Assembly: GCF_001654845.1 (NCBI RefSeq) | Contig: NZ_LXES01000003.1 | Location: 1-64,000 of the forward strand | Reading direction: 5' to 3' | DNA: 64,000 bases | DNA from: Enterobacter soli ATCC BAA-2102 | Lineage (GTDB): Bacteria > Pseudomonadota > Gammaproteobacteria > Enterobacterales > Enterobacteriaceae | Shown here: positions 24,999 to 35,856 of the stretch, one piece after another | Layout of the letters: each line of letters opens with the position of its first letter | How positions within the stretch are numbered: the stretch's first letter is position 1 | Notes under the pieces: generated by a model | What the model was told of the DNA's origin: nothing | Seen by the model: the letters and a program-made list of their open reading frames with translations, nothing else | Database searches by the model: none | Made by a program: the position numbers and the translations under genes

Positions 24999-25795
24999 CG
25001 TTCCGCCTTCGCCATCATTTTCTTCAGCGCGTGTGACACCGCAATAAAGCCGAAGGACGCGGTCACCATGGTGGCCGCACCAAATCCGGAGGCACAATCC
25101 ATCCGTTTTGGCCCTTCTGCTGTGCTTTTCATGGCACAAACAGACCCGTCAGCCTGCGGGTAAACCAGTGCTTCTGTCGAAAACACACAATCCACGCCCA
25201 GCTTACCTTTGCTGTTTTTCACCACGTTAAAGTCGCTTTTTAATCTTTCGCGCAGTTTGGCCGCAAGAGGATCCTGAATCGTTTTCGCCAGATCGACCAC
25301 CTGGATCTGCGTCGGGTCGATTTGCCCGCCCGCGCCACCGGTGGTCACCAGCGGAACCTTGTAGCGACGGCAGTAAGCAATCAACGCCGCCTTTGGACGT
25401 ACGCTGTCGATGGCATCAATCACGTAGCTATAGCCTTTGCTCATGTACTCGGCAACGTTATCTGCCGTCACGAAATCATCAATCACCGTGACCTGACACT
25501 CAGGGTTGATCAGTCGAATGCGCTCGGCCATCACCTCAGATTTGGCAAGACCGACGTTATCCCGCAGCGCGTGGATTTGTCTGTTGGTGTTGGTGACGCA
25601 GACATCATCCATATCAATCAATGTGATGGCACCAATACCGGTTCTGGCCAACGCTTCTGCCGCCCAGGAGCCGACACCACCGATCCCCACCACGCACACG
25701 TGCGCCTCTGCAAACAGTTGCAGGGCTTTTTCGCCATATAAACGTGCCGTACCGCCAAAACGCTGGCGCCACGCATCGCTGATTACCACAGACAT
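24989..25795 (-). CDS. tcdA: tRNA threonylcarbamoyladenosine dehydratase TcdA
   Basis: E1-like ATP-dependent enzyme that cyclises t6A to ct6A at tRNA position 37; 268 residues as in E. coli. The nucleotide-binding glycine loop [19 protein letters not shown] is at about 35-53, with [15 protein letters not shown] after it. The former name csdL reflects its link to CsdA-CsdE, which are convergent neighbours here. Confidence 0.96.
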   Translation of the reverse strand: MSVVISDAWRQRFGGTARLYGEKALQLFAEAHVCVVGIGGVGSWAAEALARTGIGAITLIDMDDVCVTNTNRQIHALRDNVGLAKSEVMAERIRLINPECQVTVIDDFVTADNVAEYMSKGYSYVIDAIDSVRPKAALIAYCRRYKVPLVTTGGAGGQIDPTQIQVVDLAKTIQDPLAAKLRERLKSDFNVVKNSKGKLGVDCVFSTEALVYPQADGSVCAMKSTAEGPKRMDCASGFGAATMVTASFGFIAVSHALKKMMAKAERQA

Positions 25796-25808
25796 AACAC
25801 CTCAGATG

Positions 25809-25836
25809 TAAAAAGGGTGAGGTTATCCCTCACCCT
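25809..25836 (-). terminator. Terminator of mltA
   Basis: On the minus strand GGGTGAGG and CCTCACCC pair and are followed by TTTTT; it sits between mltA and tcdA. Confidence 0.8.
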
Positions 25837-25871
25837 GAACAGTAATCCGTATTCCGCTCAGAATACCATAA

Positions 25872-26969
25872 TCAGCCGCTGAATACGTTGCCGCCCGGTG
25901 CTGCCGCTTTCAGCACCCAGACGCGTCCATAGTGGTTATACCAGCCAGCACGGTGACCAGCATCCGGGCCAATACCCTGATAAATATCGAAATGCTGGCC
26001 TTTGATCGCGCCACCGACATCCAGGGCAACCATCAGGCGTAATTCATACTGGCCGCTGAATTTCCCGTTGTTATCCAGCAGAGGCACTTCAGCCAGTAGC
26101 GTGGTACCCGCCGGAATAATAGAACGATCTGATGCCACAGAGGCGCGGCCAATCAACGGTACCGCACTTGCCCCTTTCACCGGCGCATAGTTTTGTGGTT
26201 TGAAGAAGACGAAGGATGGGTTTTGCTCCAGCAGCTCGCGCACTTCGGCTTCGCTGTGTTTTTCGCCCCACTCGCGGATCGCCTGCATCGACATATCTTC
26301 TTTCTTCACTTCACCACGATCGATCAGCACTTTGCCGATACTGCGGTAGGCATGTCCGTTTTTGCCGGAGTAGCTGAAGAAGTTAAGCGGAGAACCATCA
26401 CCAAAATCGATATAACCGCTGCCCTGCACGTCCATGATGAAGTTGTCCATCAGGGAGTTACTGTAGGCCAGCACATAGCTGTCACTTAAGCCACCTGAGT
26501 AGATCTCTGCGCGGGATGGTAAACGCCCGCGTTTTGGCGGCATCCGGTAAATTGGGTACTGGAATTCACCCTGACGGGTGTGTCGCGCCTGGATGACTGG
26601 CGTGTAGTAGCCGGTAAACTGGACGTTGCCGTAGTTGTCTGCACCTTCCATCTGCCAGGCATCAATACCAAACTGGCGCATATTGCGCGTATCGCCGCCC
26701 GAGCGCAGCCAGTCCTGTACTGCGCTGTAAACGTTATTCTGTGAGCCATACAGGCGCGGCGACGCACTGCGGATCTGATAGACCTGCTCGGAGAAATCCC
26801 CGGCATTAATCGGTGCGCCTACGGCATCAGGTTGGTTAACTAAAGAGAAAGGCTGGGACAATTTCCCGTCTTTATACTGTTGACCGCGATCGGTCGGTTT
26901 AGAGGAGCACGCAGCAAGAATGGCTACCATCGCCCCTGTCATCAGATACTTCGCCCAACGTCCTTTCAT
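25872..26969 (-). CDS. mltA: Membrane-bound lytic murein transglycosylase A, MltA
   Basis: Outer-membrane lipoprotein that cleaves peptidoglycan to anhydromuropeptides. The 365-residue protein opens with a lipoprotein signal ending in ILAAC, so C21 is the lipid-modified residue. The MltA (barwin-like) catalytic domain includes FTGYYTPVI, DNFIMDVQGSGYIDF and the C-terminal 3D-domain segment LDVGGAIKGQHFDIY, whose first aspartate is the expected catalytic residue. Single gene. Confidence 0.97.
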   Translation of the reverse strand: MKGRWAKYLMTGAMVAILAACSSKPTDRGQQYKDGKLSQPFSLVNQPDAVGAPINAGDFSEQVYQIRSASPRLYGSQNNVYSAVQDWLRSGGDTRNMRQFGIDAWQMEGADNYGNVQFTGYYTPVIQARHTRQGEFQYPIYRMPPKRGRLPSRAEIYSGGLSDSYVLAYSNSLMDNFIMDVQGSGYIDFGDGSPLNFFSYSGKNGHAYRSIGKVLIDRGEVKKEDMSMQAIREWGEKHSEAEVRELLEQNPSFVFFKPQNYAPVKGASAVPLIGRASVASDRSIIPAGTTLLAEVPLLDNNGKFSGQYELRLMVALDVGGAIKGQHFDIYQGIGPDAGHRAGWYNHYGRVWVLKAAAPGGNVFSG

Positions 26970-27136
26970 TATGTCTCGTCTTTAAGTTGCTCGTTTCCGC
27001 GAGATGAAGATAACAAACCGCCCGTTCTAAAGAAATGCAATCGCACACCCTTTGGCAAATTTTGCGCAAAAAATAGTCCACAGGATGCGATGTCGTTCAA
27101 TTTACATACAAATTTCATCAATTGTGTAAAAAGGGG

Positions 27137-27164
27137 TTGCATCACAAAGCTATCCGCGTATAGT
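27137..27164 (+). promoter_or_regulatory. Promoter of the initiator tRNA operon
   Basis: TTGCAT (27137-27142), a 16-bp spacer and TATAGT (27159-27164) precede the first tRNA. The GC-rich stretch GCGC after the -10 looks like a stringent-control discriminator. Inferred from sequence. Confidence 0.7.
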
Positions 27165-27177
27165 GCGCATCCACGGA

Positions 27178-27254
<77 letters not shown>

Positions 27255-27306
27255 ATTAAAATTTGATGAAGTATCTTCTACGATAGAAGAGATTTTTGTT
27301 AAGTAG

Positions 27307-27346
27307 TTCGAATCACAGCAAGGCGGCGACGCAGATGTGATTTGAA
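27307..27346. repeat. Mini-ERIC-like hairpin in the metZ-metW spacer
   Basis: An 11-bp inverted repeat (TTCGAATCACA / TGTGATTTGAA, one mismatch) flanks AGCAAGGCGGCGACGC. Both arms resemble the two outer ends of the ERIC element at 1177-1304 with its middle deleted. It explains why this spacer is 112 bp while the next is 42 bp. Confidence 0.6.
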
Positions 27347-27366
27347 ATACGAAGCAAAAAGACGGA

Positions 27367-27443
<77 letters not shown>

Positions 27444-27485
27444 ATCAAATTTGAAGAAGTAAGTTCTGCAAAAGCAGAAGACGGA

Positions 27486-27562
<77 letters not shown>

Positions 27563-27580
27563 ACACTTCTAAAACAATAA

Positions 27581-27602
27581 ACACCCTTATGGGTGTTTTT
27601 TT
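27581..27602 (+). terminator. Terminator of the initiator tRNA operon
   Basis: Stem ACACCC/GGGTGT with a four-base loop followed by a run of seven or eight T residues. Confidence 0.9.
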
Positions 27603-27648
27603 GTATCTGCGATAAGTGAATTTGCCGGGTAGCGCCCCGGCATCATCA

Positions 27649-28902
27649 CTACCCTCTTCTGGCGAGCGTTGCGCTGTCAGAGAAATAGGCTTTAATTCCC
27701 GACAATATCGATTCCGCCACTTCCTGCTGGAACTTCGCTGTTTTGAGCTTACGCTCCTCTTCAACGTTACTGATAAACGCCGTTTCAACCAGAATAGACG
27801 GTATTTCGGGTGCCTTCAGCACCGCGAACCCTGCCTGCTCCACGCTGTTTTTATGCAGTTTGTTGACGTTGCCAAGCTTGCCGAGTACCGCTTTACCAAA
27901 TTTCAGGCTGTCGGTAATGGTCAGGGATTGCACCATGTCGAACATGGTGTGATCGACATAGCGATCGCCGCTTTTGCTCACGCCGCCAATCAGGTCAGAG
28001 GCGTTCTGCGTGTCGGCCAGGTATCGCGCTGCGGTACTGGTTGCCCCTTTGGTCGACAACGCAAATACAGAGGAACCACTGGGCTGACGGCTGGTAAAGG
28101 CATCGGCGTGGATAGACACAAACAGATCCGCACGCTGTTTTTGCGCTTTGGCTACACGCACCTTCAGCGGAATAAAGATATCTTCATTACGCGTCATGTA
28201 CGCGCGCATGTTGCCCTCTTTGTCGATCAGGGCCTTCAGACGACGCGCAATTTGCAGCACCACATCTTTTTCACGGGTGCGATACTTCCCGACCGCACCG
28301 GAGTCCTCTCCACCGTGCCCCGGATCAAGCATGATCACAATCGGACGATCGCGCCCGGCTTTACCCGGTTGCGGCCCGCTTTGCGCAGGCGGAACCTGAC
28401 GCTGGAGATCGCCTTTATTGTAATCTTCCAGCAGTGCCAGCAGCGGATCCTGGATATCCGTGGCATTTGACGGATAGAGATCCATCACCAGGCGCTCTTT
28501 AAATGCCGCAACCGGCGCCAGAGCAAAGAGCTGCGGTTTAACGTTCTGTTTAAGCTCAAACACCATACGCACGGTCTGCGGATCAAACTGCCCCACTCGC
28601 GCAGATTTAATAAAGGGATCGTCACCGCGGATCTGCGCGCTCATCCCTTTCAGGACGGAGTTCAGGTTAACGCCTTCGAGATCCACCACGACACGTTCAG
28701 GGTTGCTTAACGCAAACTGCTTATACTTCAGCACCTGATTAGATTCGACTGTCACACGTGTATAGGTTGACGACGGCCAGACACGTACCGCCACCACCTG
28801 ACTGACAGCAGCAAACGCGACCTGACTGACGCTAAGCAACCACATCGCCCCGGCCCCTTGTAACAAGCGGCGGCGGCTTATTGTTGATTTGGATCCCGAC
28901 AT
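27649..28902 (-). CDS. amiC: N-acetylmuramoyl-L-alanine amidase AmiC
   Basis: Periplasmic zinc amidase that splits septal peptidoglycan, activated by NlpD. Starting at the ATG at 28902 gives 417 residues as in E. coli; the earlier TTG at 28917 is unnecessary. A twin-arginine signal ([15 protein letters not shown]) precedes an AMIN targeting domain (~35-160) and the amidase_3 domain with zinc-site segments [20 protein letters not shown] and [10 protein letters not shown]. The RR signal and AMIN domain separate it from AmiB and AmiA. Confidence 0.96.
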   Translation of the reverse strand: MSGSKSTISRRRLLQGAGAMWLLSVSQVAFAAVSQVVAVRVWPSSTYTRVTVESNQVLKYKQFALSNPERVVVDLEGVNLNSVLKGMSAQIRGDDPFIKSARVGQFDPQTVRMVFELKQNVKPQLFALAPVAAFKERLVMDLYPSNATDIQDPLLALLEDYNKGDLQRQVPPAQSGPQPGKAGRDRPIVIMLDPGHGGEDSGAVGKYRTREKDVVLQIARRLKALIDKEGNMRAYMTRNEDIFIPLKVRVAKAQKQRADLFVSIHADAFTSRQPSGSSVFALSTKGATSTAARYLADTQNASDLIGGVSKSGDRYVDHTMFDMVQSLTITDSLKFGKAVLGKLGNVNKLHKNSVEQAGFAVLKAPEIPSILVETAFISNVEEERKLKTAKFQQEVAESILSGIKAYFSDSATLARRG

Positions 28903-29079
28903 GCTTCTCCCGAGCAAGAAATCAAATTGATAAATAAACGCCCAAATTGACCGAAAACTTTAACGAATGACGCATAAACTGTCATCTATAAAAGGGTAAA
29001 CAATCATACGTTAACGCACGCATTACTTATAAATTTCTATGCTTCGCGGAAAATTTAGGCTTGCGCGCGCGGTCACAAT

Positions 29080-29114
29080 CGAATAAAAATACAGAAATTA
29101 CGAATAAACATTCA
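29080..29114. promoter_or_regulatory. Pair of ARG boxes upstream of argA
   Basis: Two 14-bp imperfect palindromes, CGAATAAAAATACA (29080-29093) and CGAATAAACATTCA (29101-29114), each match the ArgR core TGAATWWWWATTCA at 12 of 14 positions. Their centres are 21 bp apart, the usual ARG-box spacing. They lie 15-49 bp before the argA start. Confidence 0.78.
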
Positions 29115-29128
29115 TTAAGGGTTGTGTC

Positions 29129-30460
29129 ATGGTGAAGGAACGTAGAACCGAACTGGTCCAGGGATTCCGCCATTCTGTTCCCTATATCAATGCCCATCGG
29201 GGAAAAACGTTTGTCATCATGCTGGGCGGTGAAGCCATCGAGCATGAAAACTTTTCCAGTATTGTCAATGACATTGGCTTACTGCACAGCCTCGGCATTC
29301 GTCTGGTTGTGGTCTATGGCGCGCGTCCGCAAATCGACGCCAATCTGGCCGCGCATCATCATGAGCCAATTTACCATAAACACACCCGCGTAACGGATGC
29401 GAAAACCCTCGAGCTGGTCAAACAGGCCGCCGGGCTGTTGCAGCTGGATATCACTGCGCGTTTATCCATGAGCCTCAACAACACGCCATTGCAGGGCGCA
29501 CATATTAACGTTGTCAGCGGCAATTTTATCATCGCGCAGCCGCTTGGCGTGGACGATGGCGTGGATTATTGCCACAGCGGTCGTATTCGTCGTATCGATG
29601 AAGAGGCCATTCACCGGCAGCTGGACAGCGGCGCTATCGTGCTGATGGGGCCGGTGGCAGTTTCCGTGACCGGTGAAAGTTTTAACCTTACGTCAGAAGA
29701 AATTGCCACTCAGTTGGCTATCAAACTGAAAGCGGAAAAAATGATTGGTTTTTGCTCCTCACAGGGAGTTGTTAACGATGAAGGCGTGATTGTGCCGGAA
29801 TTATTCCCGAACGAAGCGCAGGCCCGGGTCGAAGAGCTGGAAGCGAAAGGTGATTACCATTCCGGTACAGTGCGTTTTCTGCGTGGGGCTGTAAAAGCCT
29901 GCCGCAGCGGCGTGCGTCGTAGCCATCTCATCAGCTACCAGGAAGACGGAGCCCTGTTGCAGGAACTGTTCTCCCGCGACGGTATCGGGACACAGATTGT
30001 CATGGAGAGCGCCGAGCAAATTCGTCGCGCCACTATCAACGATATTGGCGGCATTCTGGAGCTGATCCGCCCGCTGGAGCAGCAAGGCATTCTGGTGCGT
30101 CGCTCTCGCGAGCAGCTGGAAATGGAGATCGACAAATTTACTATTATTCAGCGCGACAACCTGACCATCGCCTGCGCCGCGCTCTATCCCTTCCCGGAAG
30201 AGAAGATCGGTGAAATGGCCTGTGTTGCCGTGCATCCTGACTACCGCAGCTCATCACGCGGTGAAATGCTGCTGGAGCGCATTGCGGTGCAGGCACGCCA
30301 GATTGGGCTGAGTAAATTGTTTGTCCTCACCACCCGCAGCATCCACTGGTTCCAGGAGCGTGGTTTTACGCCTGTGGATATTGATTCCCTGCCGGAAAGT
30401 AAGAAAGAGATGTACAACTATCAGCGCCGTTCAAAAGTGCTGATGGCCGATCTGGGATAG
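29129..30460 (+). CDS. argA: N-acetylglutamate synthase ArgA
   Basis: First enzyme of arginine biosynthesis; transfers acetyl from acetyl-CoA to glutamate and is feedback-inhibited by arginine. The 443 residues (as in E. coli) comprise an N-terminal amino-acid-kinase-like domain ([22 protein letters not shown]) that binds arginine and a C-terminal GNAT domain from about 295 ([20 protein letters not shown]). ARG boxes upstream support ArgR repression. Divergent from amiC, convergent with recD. Confidence 0.97.
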   Translation: MVKERRTELVQGFRHSVPYINAHRGKTFVIMLGGEAIEHENFSSIVNDIGLLHSLGIRLVVVYGARPQIDANLAAHHHEPIYHKHTRVTDAKTLELVKQAAGLLQLDITARLSMSLNNTPLQGAHINVVSGNFIIAQPLGVDDGVDYCHSGRIRRIDEEAIHRQLDSGAIVLMGPVAVSVTGESFNLTSEEIATQLAIKLKAEKMIGFCSSQGVVNDEGVIVPELFPNEAQARVEELEAKGDYHSGTVRFLRGAVKACRSGVRRSHLISYQEDGALLQELFSRDGIGTQIVMESAEQIRRATINDIGGILELIRPLEQQGILVRRSREQLEMEIDKFTIIQRDNLTIACAALYPFPEEKIGEMACVAVHPDYRSSSRGEMLLERIAVQARQIGLSKLFVLTTRSIHWFQERGFTPVDIDSLPESKKEMYNYQRRSKVLMADLG

Positions 30461-30468
30461 CCCATGTA

Positions 30469-30490
30469 GCCCTCACCCGAAAGTGAGGGC
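30469..30490. terminator. Hairpin between convergent argA and recD
   Basis: GCCCTCAC and GTGAGGGC form a perfect 8-bp stem around CCGAAA. The T tract is poor on both strands, so termination is probable but not certain. Confidence 0.6.
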
Positions 30491-30496
30491 CAGCCT

Positions 30497-32317
30497 TTAG
30501 CTTGCCTCAAATATTGCGCTTAACCCACTACGACGCTCTGTGCGGGTAGCAATTGCCTGCACCAGTACACGCTCATCGGTATACAGCGACAGGCGCTTAC
30601 GCGCACGGGTGATCGCGGTATAAATCAGTTCACGGGTCACCACCGGCGAAAGCTGCGAAGGCAAGATCAGCGCTGCGTGGTTGAACTCAGAGCCTTGCGA
30701 TTTATGCACCGTCATCGCCCAGGCCGTTTCATGTTCGGGTAAACGGCTTGGCTGCACCGACTTTACGCTGCCATCGGGCATCAGGAACCACACGCGCAGC
30801 CCCTGCCCCCGGTCAAGCGCAATACCAATGTCACCGTTAAACAGCCCCAGCGCGCTATCATTACGGGAGATCATCACCGGACGCCCTTCATACCAGCGCG
30901 AATGCGGTAAACGGGTAATTTTGCGCTTCTGCGCCAGCACCTGCTCCAGCCTCTCGTTCAGACCAGCCACGCCAAACGGCCCTTCCCTCAGGGCACACAG
31001 AAGCTGGTATTCACCAAAGGCGGCTATCACCTGCTCTGGAGGACGTTGCTGCTGCACGCTGGCAAGGAAAAGCTGATACCCCTGCAAAGCCTCGTCAAGC
31101 ATGGCCTGGTACTCTTCGCCATTTTGCAGCGATTTCTTTTCAATATCGCCAAACTCGCCGCTAAAGACCGCGCGTGTTGCGTTGCGATCTCCACGGTTTA
31201 CCGCCGCCGCAAGCTGACCAATGCCCGAATGGCTACCAAAGCGGTAGCTTTTTTGCAGCAGACAGAGGCTGTCGCGTAATGCGCCTGCGAGCGGGTTGTC
31301 GTTGCCATCCAGCGCGCATCCGGTCAGACGTGCCAGCTCCTGCGCACGTGCCGTTGTGTAGCCCAGGCTTGCATAGGTGCAAATATCCCCCAGCACCGCG
31401 CCGGCCTCCACGGAGGCAAGCTGGTCACGATCGCCAAGGAAAATAACGCGTGCATGGGCAGGCAATGCCTCAATCAGGCGAGACATCATCGTGAGGTCAA
31501 TCATGGACGCTTCGTCCACCACCAGCACATCAAGATGCAGTGGGTTACCCGCATGGTAACGCAGACGCTGGCTACCCGGCTGTGCGCCGAGCAAGCGGTG
31601 CAGCGTGCTGGCCTCATTGGGGAACAGCGCTAACTGTTCTTGCGTGAGCGGCAGTTTTTGCAGAGCGCCGCCTAATGATTCCGTCAGACGCGCCGCCGCT
31701 TTTCCGGTAGGTGCCGCCAGACGAATACGGCATTTTTGTTCACCAGAAAGCTGGATAAGCGCTGCAAGTAATTTTGCCACCGTGGTGGTTTTGCCCGTAC
31801 CTGGCCCACCAGAAATCACCGAAATCCGACGCGTCAGCGCCACGGCAGCGGCCACTTTTTGCCAGTCAATCGGCTCCTGAGAGGTAAACAAGCCATCCAG
31901 CGTTTGACGAAGCACTACCTCATCGCAGGGGAGAGGCGCGTTGGCCTCGCTAAAATATCGGGCGACGGTCAGCTCATAGCGCCACAGGCGATTCAGGTAC
32001 AAACGCCCCCCGGTGAGGATCAGCGGAGCAGGTGTCGAACCGTCACTCACGGCAGATGAATTTCGCAACACGCTGTTCCAGTCCACGGTGTCACCCAGCA
32101 GAGCAAAGCAGGATTGCAACGCGGGCGGGGTTTTATCATCACAGACCAGTCGTGAAAGCGGCAGACACACATGGCCCTCGCCAGCATCCCGGCTCAGGAT
32201 GGCGGCTGCAAGCATCACGGCTGGCTGCTCGCCTGCCACCATAATGGCGAATTGCACATCGAGTTGACGCAGCAGGCGCTGTTCTGTGGCCTCAAGCAAT
32301 AATTCCTGCATTGTCAT
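30497..32317 (-). CDS. recD: Exodeoxyribonuclease V alpha subunit RecD
   Basis: 5'-3' SF1B helicase subunit of RecBCD. The 606-residue protein (608 in E. coli) has the Walker A motif GPGTGKTT with K176, a Walker B region ([10 protein letters not shown]), motif [13 protein letters not shown] and motif VI-type VYTAVTRAR equivalent ([14 protein letters not shown]). The ATG at 32317 overlaps the recB stop in ATGA; a second ATG two codons later (32311) is an alternative. recB-recD coupling matches E. coli. Confidence 0.96.
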   Translation of the reverse strand: MTMQELLLEATEQRLLRQLDVQFAIMVAGEQPAVMLAAAILSRDAGEGHVCLPLSRLVCDDKTPPALQSCFALLGDTVDWNSVLRNSSAVSDGSTPAPLILTGGRLYLNRLWRYELTVARYFSEANAPLPCDEVVLRQTLDGLFTSQEPIDWQKVAAAVALTRRISVISGGPGTGKTTTVAKLLAALIQLSGEQKCRIRLAAPTGKAAARLTESLGGALQKLPLTQEQLALFPNEASTLHRLLGAQPGSQRLRYHAGNPLHLDVLVVDEASMIDLTMMSRLIEALPAHARVIFLGDRDQLASVEAGAVLGDICTYASLGYTTARAQELARLTGCALDGNDNPLAGALRDSLCLLQKSYRFGSHSGIGQLAAAVNRGDRNATRAVFSGEFGDIEKKSLQNGEEYQAMLDEALQGYQLFLASVQQQRPPEQVIAAFGEYQLLCALREGPFGVAGLNERLEQVLAQKRKITRLPHSRWYEGRPVMISRNDSALGLFNGDIGIALDRGQGLRVWFLMPDGSVKSVQPSRLPEHETAWAMTVHKSQGSEFNHAALILPSQLSPVVTRELIYTAITRARKRLSLYTDERVLVQAIATRTERRSGLSAIFEAS

Positions 32318-35300
32318 GCTACATCCTCCGTGATTGCTGCAAACAGGCTATCCATTTTTTCAATCAAACCCGCATCCGGGCGGGTGCGATAGACACCCGA
32401 CTGCGGATCGGCGGCATCAACCCCGCGCAGGAACAGGTAGATAACGCCGCCAAAATGTTCTTCATAACTGTAGTCAGCAATGCGGTGATGCAGATAGCGA
32501 TGCAACGCCAGGGTATAAAGTTGATACTGCAAATCGTAGCGGTGAGACTGCATTGCAGCGGCCATCGCTTGCTGCGTATAAGCTTCACTGTTCTCACCCA
32601 GCCAGTTCGATTTGTAATCCAGCAGGTAATAGCGCCCTTCATGGCGGAAAATAAGGTCGATAAAGCCTTTCAGCATTCCCTGTACCTGGCGGAAATCCAG
32701 CGGCGGGCAGCCCGCAGACAACGGATCATGCGCGCGAATAATCGCATCAAGCTCGTTCGCGTTAAGCGGGCTGGCGATAGGGAGATAAAACTCCATCTCC
32801 ACCTGTTTGTCTTTGGCGGTGAGCTGGTTCAGGGAGATGCCGTTTTCCGTCAGCGGCGCTTGTAAGATTGCACTCACCCAGGTTGTCAGCACCGGTTGCC
32901 AGGCGGCATCGTAACCGCCCTTCTGCAACATTTCCTGCACCCATTCCGGGGAAACAGGTTGCGTAAAATCAAGCTCTTCAAACAGACTGTGTAAAAACGT
33001 TCCCGGTGATGCACCGCGCGGGAACTGGTGCGGCGTAAGCACCGGCTCAGCCTGAACGTCACCCACCCCTGCGGCATCCACATCCAGCTTCGGCATCAAA
33101 TCTTGCGCGATGCTCTGGCCATGCTGCTGCAAACCGGAGTAGCTCGTTACGCGCCAGTTATCCGCAACGGTTCTCGTTATTTTTCGGGCATCCAGGTCGG
33201 GGTCACGTTGTTCCGGCATTTCCCAACGATTATTATCGGGCAGGCCTGGAACACGCAGCGCGATATTCTCGCCACAAATGGACTCAAGGCACTGGCGTAA
33301 CCCCGCTGCATCTTTTGGCTCGCCCTGCTGGATAAGTCGCCCCACCGCGCTGAGATGGAAATCGGACTCTCCCGCTTTCTCGCCACGTCGACGGAACAGC
33401 GGTGCAATACCCAGGCTGCAATGCCAGACCGAGCGGGTCAGGGCCACATAGAGCAGTCGCAAATCTTCTGCCAGACGTTCGGCTTCCGCCAGCTCAACGC
33501 TTGCATCAGCCTTGCTGAGGTCGAGTACGGCTTCAAAAGAATCCCGATCGTGGTAAAACGCCTGATCCTGTGCCCGGTAATTGGCAATAAAAGGCAGCCA
33601 GACCAGTGGATATTCCAGACCTTTCGATTTGTGGATAGTCACGATCTGCACCAGATGTTTATCGCTCTCGAGGCGCATTTGCTGGCTTGAAGAGTTACTG
33701 TTGGGATCGGCTATTTGCTGCCCCAACCAGCGCACCAGAGCGTGTTCGCTCTCAAGCTGTGTGCCAGCCTCCTGCAAGAGCTCGCTGATATGCAAGATAT
33801 CCGTCAGGCGGCGTTCTCCTCCCGGCGTCGCCAGCATATTCTCGGCAATATGACGCTGGGTCATCAGCTCTCGCAGCATCGCCATAACGCCACGTTTTTG
33901 CCAGCGCTCACGATAACGAACAAACTCTTCAACCACCGCATCCCAGGCGATTTCATCGTTGTTAAGCGCATCGATATCCCGGGCATTCAACCCCAGCATT
34001 GAGCTTGCCAGCGCACTGCGAAGCGTACTTTCCCGCTCCGGTGACAGCACCGCCTGCAACAGCCAGAGCAACTCCTGAGCCTCAAGGGTTTCGAACACGC
34101 TATCGCGATTCGACAGGTAGACCGAGGGGATATTCAGGATGGTCAGCGCGTCGCGGATAAGCGCTGCTTCCTGGCGGCTACGCACCAGCACCGTGATGTC
34201 GGATGCCTTCACCGGTAAGGCGGTTTCACCTTTCCACAGCAGCGCCTCACCCCGCACACCAGCACTGAGCCAGTCGCGAATTTGAGCCGCACAGTGCTGG
34301 GCCATGGCGTTCTGGTAGTCGCTTATCCCAAAGCCTTCCCCCTCCAGCAACCAGAAGCTCATCGCTGGCTGAAGTTCACCATTGAACTCAAAACGCAGGG
34401 CGGCGTTTTTAGGTGCGGATTTGACCGGTAAAAACGGGATTTCCCGGAACATGAATGCGGCATCCATGCGCTCAAACAGCGTATTTACGCTCTCGACCAT
34501 GCCGGGTGATGAACGCCAGTTGGTGTCCAGCGTATAGTGCGCCTCTACCTCACTACGGGCTTTCATGTAGGTAAAAATATCCGCGCCGCGGAAAGCATAA
34601 ATAGCCTGTTTCGGATCGCCAATCAGCAGCAGCGCCGTGTCCGGCTGCTGCCGCCAGATACGGCGGAAGATACGGTATTGTTGCGGATCGGTGTCCTGAA
34701 ATTCGTCGATCATCGCCACCGGGAAACGGGCACGAATGGCGGCGGCCAGGGCTTCACCGTTTTCACTGCGCAGCGCGGCATCGAGCCGGCTCAGCATATC
34801 GTCAAACCCAAGCTCACCGCGACGCTGCTTTTCACGAGCCACGGTTTCGCGGATCTCAGCCATTGCACGGATGATCATCAGGTCATTAAGGGTTAATGGC
34901 TCAGCCAGCAAAGCCTCAATGGCAACAAAAAGAGGATGCTCAGGGACGATACCGTCAGCCTTCGTTCGTTCAATCAGGAACCGCTGCGAAAATTTTTCCA
35001 GCGCGTCCGGAAGCTGATAGCTCCGGGATTCTTCCCGTGCCCAGATGCTGATTTTTTCAATCCACTTTACCTGGTTACCGCGATTGAACTTGCGTCTGTC
35101 GATACCTGAATTTTCGACGATGGCCTCAATGTCCCCGACCGACTCGTTCCATTTCTGCTTCAGGGCGGCAATTTGCGACACGATTTTTTCATGACGGGAT
35201 GCCAGCGTTTCATCTGCCGGAGGGGGCGATTTAATCACCGGCGCTTCGCCCTGCAAATAACGGTCGATAGAGCGCAGAAGCTCTTCCGGCCCTTTCCATA

Positions 35301-35856
35301 ACGCATGAACCGCTTCGGCAATATCGCGGGGCAATGGATAGCAATGACGACGCCAGAAATCCGCGCAGGCCTGATAGCGCAGCTCAGATTCGTCTTCGAT
35401 AAGCTGTTGTTCAAACAACATGCCGGATTCAAACGCATTCAGGCTCAGCATTCGCTGGCAGAAACCGTGAATGGTGAAGACGGCGGCTTCATCCATTTGT
35501 CGCTCTGCTAACAGCAGCCACTGGGCTGCTTGCTGCTTATCGACAATCTCGTCCAGAAGACGCGCGTACAGCGGGTTATCCGTACTCTGGCGCAAACAGG
35601 CAATGCGCAGTTCGTGGATGTTGGAACGAATACGCCCGCGCAGCTCAGCGGTGGCGGCTTCGGTAAAGGTCACAACCAGCAGCTCTTCCACACTCAGCGG
35701 GCGTGAAAAAGCCGCGTTTCCTCCAAGCCCGAGCAGCAGGCGCAGATAAAGCGCAGCAATGGTGAAGGTTTTTCCCGTTCCCGCTGAGGCTTCAATCAAC
35801 CGTTCACCCTGTAGAGGCAAACGTAAGGGATCAAGGGACTCAGCGGCATCGGTCAT
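32314..35856 (-). CDS. recB: Exodeoxyribonuclease V beta subunit RecB
   Basis: 3'-5' helicase and nuclease subunit of RecBCD, which resects double-strand breaks and loads RecA after Chi. It has 1180 residues as in E. coli. The N-terminal SF1A helicase has Walker A ASAGTGKT with K29 and motif [11 protein letters not shown]. The C-terminal nuclease domain carries [21 protein letters not shown], holding the metal-binding aspartates and catalytic lysine. It overlaps ptrA (ATGA) at its start and recD at its end. Confidence 0.98.
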   Translation of the reverse strand: MTDAAESLDPLRLPLQGERLIEASAGTGKTFTIAALYLRLLLGLGGNAAFSRPLSVEELLVVTFTEAATAELRGRIRSNIHELRIACLRQSTDNPLYARLLDEIVDKQQAAQWLLLAERQMDEAAVFTIHGFCQRMLSLNAFESGMLFEQQLIEDESELRYQACADFWRRHCYPLPRDIAEAVHALWKGPEELLRSIDRYLQGEAPVIKSPPPADETLASRHEKIVSQIAALKQKWNESVGDIEAIVENSGIDRRKFNRGNQVKWIEKISIWAREESRSYQLPDALEKFSQRFLIERTKADGIVPEHPLFVAIEALLAEPLTLNDLMIIRAMAEIRETVAREKQRRGELGFDDMLSRLDAALRSENGEALAAAIRARFPVAMIDEFQDTDPQQYRIFRRIWRQQPDTALLLIGDPKQAIYAFRGADIFTYMKARSEVEAHYTLDTNWRSSPGMVESVNTLFERMDAAFMFREIPFLPVKSAPKNAALRFEFNGELQPAMSFWLLEGEGFGISDYQNAMAQHCAAQIRDWLSAGVRGEALLWKGETALPVKASDITVLVRSRQEAALIRDALTILNIPSVYLSNRDSVFETLEAQELLWLLQAVLSPERESTLRSALASSMLGLNARDIDALNNDEIAWDAVVEEFVRYRERWQKRGVMAMLRELMTQRHIAENMLATPGGERRLTDILHISELLQEAGTQLESEHALVRWLGQQIADPNSNSSSQQMRLESDKHLVQIVTIHKSKGLEYPLVWLPFIANYRAQDQAFYHDRDSFEAVLDLSKADASVELAEAERLAEDLRLLYVALTRSVWHCSLGIAPLFRRRGEKAGESDFHLSAVGRLIQQGEPKDAAGLRQCLESICGENIALRVPGLPDNNRWEMPEQRDPDLDARKITRTVADNWRVTSYSGLQQHGQSIAQDLMPKLDVDAAGVGDVQAEPVLTPHQFPRGASPGTFLHSLFEELDFTQPVSPEWVQEMLQKGGYDAAWQPVLTTWVSAILQAPLTENGISLNQLTAKDKQVEMEFYLPIASPLNANELDAIIRAHDPLSAGCPPLDFRQVQGMLKGFIDLIFRHEGRYYLLDYKSNWLGENSEAYTQQAMAAAMQSHRYDLQYQLYTLALHRYLHHRIADYSYEEHFGGVIYLFLRGVDAADPQSGVYRTRPDAGLIEKMDSLFAAITEDVA

